From positions 1,798,001 to 1,862,000 of the forward strand of contig NC_033563.1 of assembly GCF_001680005.1 (NCBI RefSeq): 64,000 bases of DNA. Direction: 5' to 3'. Below the pieces are notes generated by a model that made no database searches, was not told where the DNA came from, and saw nothing but the letters and a program-made list of their open reading frames with translations. A program made the position numbers and the translations under genes. Positions 12,870-23,544 of this stretch are shown one piece after another; the stretch's first letter is position 1, and each line of letters starts with the position of its first letter. The DNA comes from Plasmodium coatneyi (taxonomy: Eukaryota; Apicomplexa; Aconoidasida; Haemosporida; Plasmodiidae).

Positions 12870-13733
12870 ATGTATAAAAAGGTATGACCATAACAACGTT
12901 AACGTGAATGTTAACGTGAATGTTAACACGAGGGATATATGGAAAAAAAAAAAAAAAAATTAAGAGAGTGCCACGTGAGATGAGAGGAGCGTATGCTTAT
13001 TCGCGTGCAACTGTTGCATATGCTCGATGTGGTTGACGCGAAGTTGGATGGTGGAAGGCGATGTTATAACTTCGCGAAGAGGCAGTCACGGTAGCACTTC
13101 TTCACACCGTTTATTCACACCACTTCCCTTCACCAGGTATATGTAATCGACTGCAAGGGACACCTGCTGGGAAGGTTGGCCTCGATCATCGCCAAGGAGC
13201 TTCTGAATGGCCAGAGAGTAGTTGCCGTGAGGTGCGAAGATATAAACATATCAGGCAGCTTATACAGGAACAAACTAAAGTACCAAGAATTTCTGAGACT
13301 TCGAACGAACACGAACCCTAAGAAGGGACCTTTACATTTGAGAGAGCCATCCAAAATTTTGTGGAGATGCGTCAGGGGAATGTTACCACACAAAACGTAC
13401 AAGGGAAAAATTGCCCTTAAAAAACTGAAGGTCTTCGTAGGGATGCCATACCCATATGATAAGAAGAAAAAGTACGTTTTACCAAGTGCTTTGAGAGCGT
13501 TCAGATTGAAAAAACATAGAAGATATTGCCGACTTGGAACATTGAGTTCGAGGGTAGGTTGGAACTATGATGAGTTGGTAAAGAAAAATGAAATGTCAAG
13601 AAAAAAGCTGAGCAAATTATATTACAAAAAGAAGGTGAGTGCATTGAATGAGAAGAAGGAGATAAAGGCAGAGGCGCTGAATATGATCAACCCCGAGGAA
13701 CGCAAGGTGTTGGAAAATTTCGGATACGCATAG
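12870..13733 (+). CDS. RPL13A: 60S ribosomal protein L13a (uL13)
   Basis: Two exons, 12870-12881 and 13137-13733, encode 202 residues; human RPL13A has 203. The first exon codes only for MYKK and ends at GTATGA. The acceptor CACCAG ends at 13136 and the reading phase is exact. The protein then reads VYVIDCKGHLLGRLAS, the uL13 signature shared with bacterial L13, followed by conserved NISGSLYRNKLKY and RGMLPHKTYKG segments and a lysine-rich helical tail ending in NFGYA. It is a structural protein of the large cytosolic ribosomal subunit. Starting at the first methionine of the long frame (13176) would remove the conserved N terminus, so the tiny first exon is preferred. Confidence 0.95.
12882..13136 (+). 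other. L13a intron 1 with short tandem repeat
   Basis: A 255-bp GT-AG intron. Near its 5' end (about 12897-12930) the 12-base unit GTTAACGTGAAT is repeated about 2.5 times, followed by an A17 run. L13a introns host snoRNAs in animals, but I could not find convincing box C/D pairs here. Confidence 0.7.
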
Positions 13734-14164
13734 GCAGCATATTGCTACTATGTGCGGTCCTGTGTGGAGGAACGTAATCTGCGTCAACACCACGTGTGAT
13801 GCGTGCATGCGCAATCTGTGTATGTCTGTGTGTGCATTTTTTTTTTTTTCTTTTTACATGCCATTTATCATTGAGAAATGAAGGAGGAAAAGGAACATTT
13901 TGGCTAGCTGGACAGAAATGTGTACCAACGTAGGTTGCTTATATGTGTATATATTTATGTGTGTGCATCCCGGAACTTGATCAGCACAACTGACCCACCT
14001 TATATATGCCAGTACACAATACCTTTAAAGCTATTTTTTAAAATAATTAAGCAACGCCAACGTGTGGCGGTGAAAGGTTAGGGTAGGAGAGGGGTCCCCT
14101 TCGTTTGGCGAATCGTCTGACATGCAAATGTGTTACGTGCAGACCTCACCCCTCAGGTGTTCCG
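13734..14164. other. Convergent spacer between L13a and CCDC103-like gene
   Basis: A 431-bp tail-to-tail spacer that must hold the 3' UTRs of two facing genes. It contains a T run at about 13838-13849. No gene seen. Confidence 0.6.
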
Positions 14165-15027
14165 CTAAAAGTGAATCACCTTAAGTTGATTTATCATTAT
14201 GCTAATATCGCCATTAGTTTCGTAATTAAGTGTAGAGGCTGTTTTTTCCATTTTGGCAATCACATCCTGGAGGGTTAAGTTGATCTGGTTGAGCTCGTCC
14301 TGCGTGAAGTAAGCAGAGAGGTTCTGCTTCTTCCAATGGTTCGCCACATGAATGAGGAAGTTTGCCAAGTTGAGCAATGTCTGCTGGGTTTGCTCCATCA
14401 CAGGGTCATCCACACTAGTGGTCTCAAATAGGTTGTCCCATTTTCTTCTTATAAGGCTAAGCACATCGGTCAGCTCATCGGAGGTGTAGTTTCGTTTTAT
14501 AAAATTGGCGTAATCCTTTTGGTTATCCCACAACATGCTTCTGCGGTGACAGGGGTGGTAATGGTGGTGATTGTATAGGTATATGGAAGCCACATCGACG
14601 ATGGAAGAAGTGGCGATATTTATTTGGGGACTTACAGAAATTGCTGGATCTCCTGTCCAGACCTCCTCTCTTCGACCTCCTGTGCGGAGGGTAGTTGTAC
14701 AGGCTTATTAACCTGAAACAAATTCATGAGCTGACCATTTTGACTCCGTCTGTTTCTCCTTTTTATAGTTTCCATCTGACACTTTGAGGAGGAAGCATTA
14801 AAGTTTATGTAATCTTCATAGGAGACCTTCTCCTCATATGTCCTCACCGGCTTCATATTTACTGAACTTACAATGTTGCAAAAATCTTTGTAACTTTTAC
14901 AATACTTAACGATTTCTTTTTTTTTCTCGTCTTTTTTTTTGTATTCCTCATCTTTTATAATGCATCGGACGAAGTCGTTTCGCATCTTCCTGATTTGGAT
15001 GGGTGCGATTCCGTCGCTGGGGTTCAT
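14165..15027 (-). CDS. CCDC103-like dynein arm assembly factor
   Basis: Two minus-strand exons, 15027-14636 and 14540-14165, give 255 residues. The donor is GTAAGT and the acceptor CCGCAG; phases match (two bases plus one) and the intron is 95 bp. Residues about 8-65 are a charged helix with EEYKKKDEKKKEIVKYCKSY, then YKDFCNIVSSVNMKPV. This follows the pattern of the dynein attachment factor N-terminal domain of CCDC103 (a KYKRENAAKLRAV-like helix, then a YEEFRGIVLASHLKPL-like segment). Residues about 135-235 form an all-helical block that aligns by eye with the RPAP3_C-type domain at the CCDC103 C terminus (W..LF.T near its start, LNLANFLIHVANH in the middle). CCDC103/DNAAF19 is needed for outer dynein arms; in Plasmodium the only axoneme is in the male gamete. 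The spliced model is firm; the family call is by pattern. Confidence 0.72.
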
Positions 15028-15271
15028 CTTGGGGGGTGGCCAGGTTCACAAGGATATATTCAGGGGGTATATCTACTCTACTGTAGTGTGTTCAAATATA
15101 TGTTCATGCCAATGTAGATGTTTATTTTTTTGTTTCTTTGCCGATTTGGGGTGTGACAGGGCGCCTTTCCTCTGTCTACCTTTGCAGTTTGCTTCCAATT
15201 TGACCGATCGAACATATGTGTGCAGTTATCTCTACCACGATTGCTCTTATTATGATTCTTTTTTTTGTGTT

Positions 15272-15307
<36 letters not shown>

Positions 15308-16387
15308 CCTATTGTTTAGCACATTATTTTACCCTTTATGTGGGTGCTTCCCCACTTCGGAGCTACTTACCATGGGGAAAAAAGAGAAAAAAAAACTACA
15401 CGCAGAATGGGAAGTAGCGTAGAAGCAGATAGGAGGGAACAGAACTTGGAGACGCTCTTTTTACGGCGATCCCTTTTGCGCCTTTTTAATATACCCCCCT
15501 TCGTGGATCCACCCTTTCGGCGGAATAGCACGTTTGAAGGTGCGAAAAATTTCACATAGGTTAGTGCCCATGTAGAGTTAACTGGCCCGTCACGAATGAG
15601 TGAAGAAACGCATACTGCGCTACACACGTGTGCCAACGGGTACGGAGGTTCCCACAGAGGCGCCCACAGAGTGACGATTAAAAATTTCCTAACTGTCCAT
15701 TCGAGGAAAAGGAAAAATAAGACCAACCGCCGTGAAACACATGACCAACTCAAAGGGGTATAAATATAAACCCCCTTTTGAAGATTCGCCGGAGAGTAAT
15801 AAAATGGGAAAGAAAGAAGAGAGGATGTTCGAAGAAGATTATAAGAGGAGGTACCTCCAGAGATGTACTTCCACGTGGATGTATTTGGAGGAGGGGAAAT
15901 GAATTCATATTTTGCTTCATACCTACCGACAAGGATTAAATTTTTCGACGCTTAAAGAGTAATGACCCTTTTATTGTTATTTTCGTGTGGGCATGTTTAA
16001 AAAAAAAGAAAAAAATGAGAAGCCTTTATTTAGTAAAATTTCCGTGGCTACACCTGGCAACATCCAAATGGGTGGCACTTTTTTAATTTCCCTCATTGGG
16101 TGGGCCTTTCCCCAATGGCATCATATAGGGCGGGATGTTCGCCTCGTCTTCCCTGCATATGTGAGTGTTATTCTGTATGATTACTGATGAGGTGAGAAAC
16201 GAAATGGCAACACGTGAATCACGTGAACCACGGGCGAAGGGGCGGAAGAAGAGTTACTGTATCAACTCGTCCAACACCATGCTTACCATGTAGCTCGAGG
16301 AAAAGGAAAAAATAAAAATATTAACACAACAGGAGGTGCCACAAAAATATGTAGTGCAAAAATGCCAACCAATGTGTGGTACGCATG

Positions 16388-16418
<31 letters not shown>

Positions 16419-16912
16419 GGAAAAGCGATGACGTAGTAATGAAAGGTTGGGGTCCACGAATTGCCACTTTCCAAGGGGACCAAGCTGCATTATCCCAGGG
16501 GAAAAAAACGAACTACGGTAAGGGGAGAAGCCTGCCAGAGGTGATTCGAATTGGTAAGAAGGAGGAAGCTACCCAACCGAGCTGTTCAACCGGCGTAGAA
16601 GCGGAAAAAATAAAAAAAATAATAACATAATAGAATAAAAAAATAAGAAAACAAAAAAATATACAAAAAACAAAATAATCGAATAGCGCGGTTTTACAAC
16701 CCAGTCGATTGGAAAGAGGAACGAAGGAAGTCGCGTCAAAGTTGCAGGGGACGCTGCTTTCATGTATGCGTGTCAAGGCGCGAAAGGTTCCCTTTGTGAG
16801 CAAAGTTGCAGCTGCTTTAGGGGAATTATTTACCCTGCAAAGAGCGTAGTTATAAACCCTCCTGGTGGGTTGGAAACCACTTGCAGCAGAGCTATCTGTG
16901 TGGTGGTTAGCG
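15028..16912. other. Divergent intergenic region (CCDC103-like / Snu114)
   Basis: Contains the promoters and 5' UTRs of two genes read in opposite directions. It has T and A runs at about 15278-15302 and 16388-16417. Short frames here (15338-15559, 15367-15753, 16513-16803) show no coding-like composition and no family resemblance. Confidence 0.55.
16388..16417. repeat. Poly(A) tract, 30 bases
   Basis: An uninterrupted A run about 0.5 kb upstream of the Snu114 start codon, in the shared 5' region of two divergent genes. Long poly(dA:dT) runs disfavour nucleosomes in general; a promoter role here is inference. Confidence 0.9.
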
Positions 16913-19900
16913 ATGGAGTCGAAGAAGAACCTGTACGATGAGTTCGGAAATTACATAGGGGAAGACATCGACAGCGATGGAGACTACTCAGATGGGGAGG
17001 AGGAGGAGGACGTAAGTGACGGAGTGGACCAGGAGGCAGATTCCGATTTGGATGGAAATAGCGATGCAGATAGTGACGAACGTAGCGATGAGGATAGCGA
17101 TGCGGGGAGGGGAAAAGCAAAAGAAAGAAGAAGGAAAAAAAAAAGGGGGAAAAACGAAACTGGTAGTGATGACAGCGAAGGTAGTCATGCCGAAAGTGAG
17201 GAAGAAAGTGACGAAGGAGAGGGAAAGCGCCTTGGGGATAATATGGATGAACTGCAGAGAGCGTACGAAGGGGTGGAAGTGTTCGTAGAACAGGAAGATA
17301 CACAAGACATAGAAGAAGCAACAATCAATAAAATAAACACAAACGTAGAACGAATCAGCTTTATTAAGAAGCTGGACGTAGAGGCGAACAGGAAGAACTT
17401 CGACTTGATCGAAACGAGTCTCCCCAACAACACATTCAGTTTTAAATACATGTCCCAATTGATGAACCAAACGCAGTTTATAAAAAATATTTGTATAGCG
17501 GGGCACTTTCATCATGGGAAGACGACCCTCATAGATAGGATAATCGAATTTACTCGAGAGAAAAAGGAAAACAAAACGAAATTAACATATGGAAATGGAA
17601 CAGCAAGCGGGGGGAACCCGAACAGCGGCACAGTAAGCTTCTTTAACGTGAATACAGAAATGGAGGGAGTACTAATAAGAAAAAATAATCCTGGAAAGAA
17701 TAATTCCTCCATGATGACTCCTTTTAATACGAAAAAAATAGACCACCTAATAAACTACACAGATACAAGGCTAGACGAACAAGCAAGAGGATTGTCCATC
17801 AAGGCAATTCCCATATCCCTCATTCTGCAGAATAAAATGTATGAAAATATTCCTAGTAATATTTTACTAAATAAAAAAAAAAATAATTTAAAGTATAAAT
17901 CGTACCTTTTTAACATTATGGATACACCAGGACATGTAAATTTCTTCGATGAGTTTCTCTGTGCAGTGAATATCTGTGAATGTTGCTGCTTGGTGGTGGA
18001 TGTGACAGATGGGTGCATGTATGTGACGGAAAATGTGATTAAGACGTGCATTTACGAGAATGTGAAGATCGTATTAATCCTTAACTGCATAGATAAGCTA
18101 ATAATGGACTTACGTTTACCCCCGAATGATGCATACCACAAGATTAACTACACTATTGAGGAGATTAACAAGAAAATAGAATCCTTCTGCGATATGTTAA
18201 ATAAGAGTGTAAAGGAGAAGAAGAAATTTCTTCTATCTCCCCTGAAGAACAATGTCCTGTTCGCTTCCAGCATTTATGGCGTTTTTTTTACCCTCAAATC
18301 GTTCAGTAAAATTTATTGTAATTTATACAACGCGTACAATATCGATATTGATGAATTCGCACAACACCTCTGGGGAGACATTTATTTCAACGAGAAGGAC
18401 TTCTCTTTCGTTTCCTCTCCACTGTATTCAAATCAGAGGAGGTCATTTGTGGAATTTATCTTAAACCCAATTTATAAAATTTTCGGATATGTTTGCTCAG
18501 AAGAAAAAGAATTCCTCATTCCTTTTTTAAAAAATTTTAACATTACTTTAAAAAAAAATGACTACCTTTTTAACAACAAATATCTTCTCAAAAAAATAAA
18601 TGGGATGATATTTGAAGATACGACTGCGTTCGTCGATGTCATTTTGGACAATTGCCCCTCCCCAGTGGAAAATGCGAAACAGAAGACCAGGCAAATTTAC
18701 TCAGGTTCGCTGAAAACGAAGTTATGTTACGACATGATGAGATGCCTCAAGGGGGACAAAACGGATAATTTGATGATTTACATAATTAAGAATTACCACC
18801 GACCGGAGTGCATCATTTTGGACCTCTTCGGTAGGGTCATGTGTGGCACCATCAGGAAGGGACAAACTGTGCGTATCTTGGGGGAGGGTTACAGCCCTAG
18901 TGATGACGAAGATATGATAACAAGAGTGGTTACTCATTTGTGGATTTACGAGGGAAGATATCGGGTTGAGGTCGATGAGGTCCCTGCAGGCAATTTCGTT
19001 CTCATTGGAGGTGTTGACATTTGCATAAACAAAACGTGCACCATAACGAATGTGAAGAAGAAAAAAAATGGACCCGCAAAAGGGCTGAAGAAGGATCAGC
19101 TGAGCGGAACCAAAGTAACGGGAATTTTACCCACTTCAAAACCTGGAAACAGTTTGAAAAAGGAAGAAAGAACAATCCTTCTCGATGAGGAGGAAGAAAC
19201 GGAGATATTCTACCCCTTACATAGAAAATTCAAGTATATAAATTGTGCCAACTCCGTTTTTAAAGTTGCTTGTGAACCTATTAACCCATCGGAACTTCCC
19301 AAAATGTTGGAAGGACTCAGAAAAATTGATAAAACCTATCCTTTGTCGAGTACCAAAGTGGAGGAGTCCGGTGAACACATCATCCTGGGGACAGGGGAAC
19401 TATACTTGGACTGCATTCTGCACGACTTGAGGAAGCTTTATGGAGATTTGGAAATTAAGGTGTCCGACCCTGTGGTGCAGTTTAACGAAACGGTTATCGA
19501 AACGTCCGCTCTGAACTGCTTTGCGGAGACACCAAATAAGAAGAACAAAATTCATATGATTGTGGAACCGATGCAGAAGGAGCTGACGGATGACATTGTG
19601 CAGGGGCTGGTCCACCTGAACAAGGGCGAACGAGACGCCAACGTGGAGGAGTACTTACGCACCGTTGACCGGCTTCTGCTGGAGGAGGGAGAGGCGCAAA
19701 ATGCAGGGTCATCGGAACAGGCGGTAGACGAATCGGACAAATCGGACGAGCCGAACGAATCGGACGCATCCGACGAATCCAACGAAGTGGATCTAAACGG
19801 AGCAAACGAAGGAGAACCCCCCACGGAGCAGCGCACACACACACTGAATTACAACCTAGACAAGAACGTTATCTCCCTCCTCAGGGATAAGCACAACTGG

Positions 19901-20638
19901 GATATGCTGTCCATAAGATCCATTTGGGCCTTCGGTCCGGAAAACAACAGCCCAAACGTCCTAGTGGACGACACCTTATATAAAGAAACGAATAAAGAAA
20001 ACCTGTACTCCATTAAGGAAAATATCATTCAAGGATTTTGTTGGGCCACGAAGGAGGGACCTCTAATCGAAGAGTGCATGAAAAATGTGAAGGTAAAAAT
20101 TTTAAAAGGTGAAATAGATGATGACCCAATAAATAGAGGAGCTGGACAAATTATACCAACAACGAGGAGAGCTATATATTCGTCCTTTTTACTGGCTACC
20201 CCGAGGTTAATGGAACCCATTTTGTTCACAGAAATTATTTGCTCAGGTGATTCTGTTTCATCTGTTTATAATGTGTTGTCTAGAAGAAGAGGACATGTAT
20301 TGAAAGATTTCCCCAAAGTGGGAACCCCCCTGTATATGGTTCACGCGTACTTACCAGCAATTGAGTCCTTTGGGTTCGAAACTGATTTAAGGACACACAC
20401 AAGTGGACAGGCATTTTGCTTGAGTATGTTTGACCATTGGCATATTGTCCCAGGGGATCCCCTAGACAAGTCAGTCATACTGAGACCCCTGGAGCCGGCG
20501 CCCATTCAGCATCTGGCCCGGGAATTTTTGCTAAAAACGAGGAGGAGGAAAGGGTTAACCGAGGATGTTACGATTAACAGGTTCTTCGATGACCCGATGC
20601 TGCTAAACATAAAGGACGAATTCGCGGAATATTTCTGA
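16913..20638 (+). CDS. SNU114: U5 snRNP GTPase Snu114 / EFTUD2 (116 kDa component)
   Basis: Encodes 1241 residues from the ATG at 16913, which opens MESKKNLYDEFGNYIGEDID; human EFTUD2 begins with the same LYDEFGNYIG motif, which decides the start. An acidic Asp/Ser/Glu-rich stretch follows. The EF-G-like GTPase domain shows the P-loop AGHFHHGKTT at residues 196-205, the DTPGH motif at 337-341 and NCID at about 391-394 where NKxD is usual. Domains II-V follow, including the EF-G IV/V-type segments SIRSIWAFGPENNSPN and RAIYSSFLLATPRLMEPI. The C terminus (RRRKGLTEDVTINRFFDDPML) is the conserved Snu114 tail. The protein controls the Brr2 helicase during spliceosome activation and disassembly. It is longer than the human protein (972) because of low-complexity inserts at about 710-770 and a Ser/Asp/Glu-rich block at about 925-980. 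No intron needed. Confidence 0.96.
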   Translation: MESKKNLYDEFGNYIGEDIDSDGDYSDGEEEEDVSDGVDQEADSDLDGNSDADSDERSDEDSDAGRGKAKERRRKKKRGKNETGSDDSEGSHAESEEESDEGEGKRLGDNMDELQRAYEGVEVFVEQEDTQDIEEATINKINTNVERISFIKKLDVEANRKNFDLIETSLPNNTFSFKYMSQLMNQTQFIKNICIAGHFHHGKTTLIDRIIEFTREKKENKTKLTYGNGTASGGNPNSGTVSFFNVNTEMEGVLIRKNNPGKNNSSMMTPFNTKKIDHLINYTDTRLDEQARGLSIKAIPISLILQNKMYENIPSNILLNKKKNNLKYKSYLFNIMDTPGHVNFFDEFLCAVNICECCCLVVDVTDGCMYVTENVIKTCIYENVKIVLILNCIDKLIMDLRLPPNDAYHKINYTIEEINKKIESFCDMLNKSVKEKKKFLLSPLKNNVLFASSIYGVFFTLKSFSKIYCNLYNAYNIDIDEFAQHLWGDIYFNEKDFSFVSSPLYSNQRRSFVEFILNPIYKIFGYVCSEEKEFLIPFLKNFNITLKKNDYLFNNKYLLKKINGMIFEDTTAFVDVILDNCPSPVENAKQKTRQIYSGSLKTKLCYDMMRCLKGDKTDNLMIYIIKNYHRPECIILDLFGRVMCGTIRKGQTVRILGEGYSPSDDEDMITRVVTHLWIYEGRYRVEVDEVPAGNFVLIGGVDICINKTCTITNVKKKKNGPAKGLKKDQLSGTKVTGILPTSKPGNSLKKEERTILLDEEEETEIFYPLHRKFKYINCANSVFKVACEPINPSELPKMLEGLRKIDKTYPLSSTKVEESGEHIILGTGELYLDCILHDLRKLYGDLEIKVSDPVVQFNETVIETSALNCFAETPNKKNKIHMIVEPMQKELTDDIVQGLVHLNKGERDANVEEYLRTVDRLLLEEGEAQNAGSSEQAVDESDKSDEPNESDASDESNEVDLNGANEGEPPTEQRTHTLNYNLDKNVISLLRDKHNWDMLSIRSIWAFGPENNSPNVLVDDTLYKETNKENLYSIKENIIQGFCWATKEGPLIEECMKNVKVKILKGEIDDDPINRGAGQIIPTTRRAIYSSFLLATPRLMEPILFTEIICSGDSVSSVYNVLSRRRGHVLKDFPKVGTPLYMVHAYLPAIESFGFETDLRTHTSGQAFCLSMFDHWHIVPGDPLDKSVILRPLEPAPIQHLAREFLLKTRRRKGLTEDVTINRFFDDPMLLNIKDEFAEYF

Positions 20639-21073
20639 GGCACACTGGCACGTGTGTGTACCTGTGGCTGGGGGTATGGACTTTTTTTTTTTTAACTCCT
20701 ACATTTGAATGTAAAAATTCTGACTTGTTCATACAACTTTGAAGATTTTTTTTTTTTTTTTTTTTTTTTTTAATCCCTAATGATACCTTTATCCGTACTT
20801 GCATTGCTTCGTGTGCGCTGCCGCTCCAGCTAGCTGTACGGAAACGCGCAACTTTGCAACAGCACATTTTAGGGTGTCACTTTTTAATTTACCGCTTCGT
20901 TATCCACTTGGTATGCGTGATGTGCGTTCCCGCGCAAAGGAATGATATGGGGATATCGCATGTGGGCATATATGTCTATCTGCATTTCGCACATTTGGCC
21001 AATTTATTTTCGTTTTATCAATCGTTCAGGCGTCTTAAGAGAATACGCCACTGCCAGCTAGCTAATATGGGGT

Positions 21074-21107
<34 letters not shown>

Positions 21108-23544
21108 TCATACGGGGGGATGATTAGTCATTTTTTTTATTTACACACGGGAACGTTTAACTTATTCCGTTTTATATTTTGCCCCAGTTCAAGCGATTGG
21201 GGTCCTGCTGTGTGTGCACCAAAAGGTTGCTCTTTTTTATTTTTATGTAGAAGGGGAGATGCATACATACAAGGAGGAAATATTCTTTACACTTGGAAAT
21301 CCTCCAAAAGGGGTTCCCCTACACACACAGGAAGAGAAAAGAAAAGAAGGTTGACTTATCTGCTAATTGGTTATGTATGTGCATATGGAGTGTAGCACCC
21401 ATGTACGTACAAAAAGAAGTTTATTTTGTTGGTGTCCCTTTTCAGAATTTTCTCAAACATTTTTTTTTTTTCTTTTTTTTTGCGGCACAAAGCACATTCT
21501 TGTTGTTATCGCTGGAGCAGACATATGTTCAGGCTTATTCCGCAATGTTCAAATTAGAATTTTTGTGGAAACTGTATATGTATATTGTGTAACTTTGGAG
21601 GGTGCGATGATCATTTTTGCGCGTATGTCGTCACGTCAGCGCGTTCCGGTGTCACTACGCCAGTGCCTTATGCAACCCCACCGATGTTTTTTTTCCCCCT
21701 TTGGATGATCACGTTTGTGTTCAATTTTTGTAGAAGGTATGGCAAGGCAGGAAAAAAAAGTTCGTGTAAAAAAGTGCCATGTGTATATCTCACCAATGTG
21801 GCTGTGTCATTTTGCACTTCCTATATATGACTGTGTGTTTTAGCAGTTTTGGTACTTCGACCGTTTCGCCACTTGGCAGGACGGAATGCAGAATGTGCTT
21901 CTTCCCGTGGAGTGCAATTTAAATTTACCAATGGGGAGATACACCCCTGGGTGAAACAAAAAAGAACCTGACGTAAGGTGACCTAAGGTGACGTAACTGT
22001 AGTGCTACTATTTGCTGTTATTTTATTTTTTTCTTTTCGAACACATGTAACCCTGTGTGTTCCTTAAGGGGTTAACAATGCGAATAAACGTGGGAAACAA
22101 ACCAAGTGCTACATTAAGAAAAAATAAAATAAACGAATCATATATATACGTGTACCTTTGTACGGTGTATTTTGTGTAATGAGAGGGCATGCATTTTATA
22201 CATGTGTACGCTTGTAGTAAAGAGGGGTGCACATGCATTCTACCATTGAGGGACTGGGACGACCAACCTGGTGAGAGATATAGAGCTGGGGAGACTGCGC
22301 CAATTGTGAGAAAAGCTTCACTCCTCTTGTTTATTTCCACGTAGGAAAACTTTTGTTCCTCCTCATTTGCGTATTCACGCTTGTGTACTTAGCACTTACA
22401 TTGTAGTGGCAGTGACAGTAGTACCCCCTTTTGCGGCATGCACGCTGCATACGCGCAGGGCGGATTTGTGGCAATTTTTTTGGCGGGTGAGACGTTTTAT
22501 GGTATTTTTTGGTGCGTTTTTGCTAAACTTTTCGCAATTTTTTTGGAACGTTTTTTATTTTCGTCATCCCTTCCCTTTGTGTTAATTTTTGCCGTTCCTT
22601 TGTGAGTTATTGTATACAGGACTTTTTTTTTTTTTTTTTCCTCTTCCTTTTTTTTTTTAATAAGCCTTTTCGTTTACGTTGTGGGGATGCATTGCTCATT
22701 GTTAGTGTTAAATTTTAGCCTCTACATTGGCGACTCTGTAATTTAAGGGTCCCCCTTTCTTGCGTATATGTTTTCGTGGAAGTGTGTTTCTCTTCGTGCT
22801 GAGAGATTTGCGATTTTTTCGTCCACAGGGCTGCTACCTTTTTTGTGTCCCCTTTTTGCCGCGCATGGTTCTGCTGTACGTGTGTAGGGCCAAATTAGCC
22901 CCATCGTAAAATGCACGCAAGACGCAACGTATTTGTGCACACCTGCATGGCTACGCATTTTGTTTGAATTTGCGTGAATGAGCCTACCGCGTTTGTTTGT
23001 GCGTGTGTCACCATCCCAGTTGTATATATGAGTTGGTGCCAAAATAGATAATTTTTTTTTTTTTTTCCCATCATGTGCATGTTGCACGTGCATGCAAAGT
23101 AAGATACACCTTTGAGTGGCACACACAGGTGCATCTTTGAAGAAGCCGTGTGGGTGTGAAAATTCTGGTGGTACATGTTTGTACGTAGCCAGGGCAGATA
23201 AGCTTTTTCTACCCCCCAAGCAGATTCTTCTATATTTTTTCTTTTTTAATGTAACAAGTCAGTTGGCAAGGCAGTCTTGTTTAAAAAATTTGCATGTGCA
23301 CATTGTAATAGTCTTCCAGAAAAGGCAGAAGTGTTTCCTTTTGACTCCCCAACGGTGTGCTCGTCTGGCGGAGGAGCAGGTTGGTGGAAGATCATATAGT
23401 TGTTTATGCAACTACGTACATATGTAAATATACATAGATACGTGCATATACTTGTGTGCATAAGACACCCCCAGCGGTAGGCACAGTAAGGAGCAAATAT
23501 AGAAGCCGGTCACCCCACCTAGTAGCAACAGGAGAGTGAACAAA
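20639..23544. other. Intergenic region between Snu114 and MKT1-like gene
   Basis: About 2.9 kb rich in A/T runs (T26 near 20746, A30 at 21076-21105). It serves as 3' UTR of Snu114 and promoter of the MKT1-like gene. Short frames around 21072-21830 and 22743-23427 read as random sequence. No RNA gene recognised. Confidence 0.55.
21076..21105. repeat. Poly(A) tract, 30 bases
   Basis: An uninterrupted A run in the Snu114/MKT1-like spacer. Confidence 0.9.

Noticed and set aside
12882..13136. Possible snoRNA in the L13a intron
   Set aside because: I could not find a paired box C and box D with a terminal stem; only partial TGAGATGAG-like matches are present.
16830..17515. Minus-strand frames opposite the acidic start of Snu114
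   Set aside because: His/Tyr/Pro- and Phe-rich readings are the mirror of the Asp/Ser/Glu codons; no start context or family.
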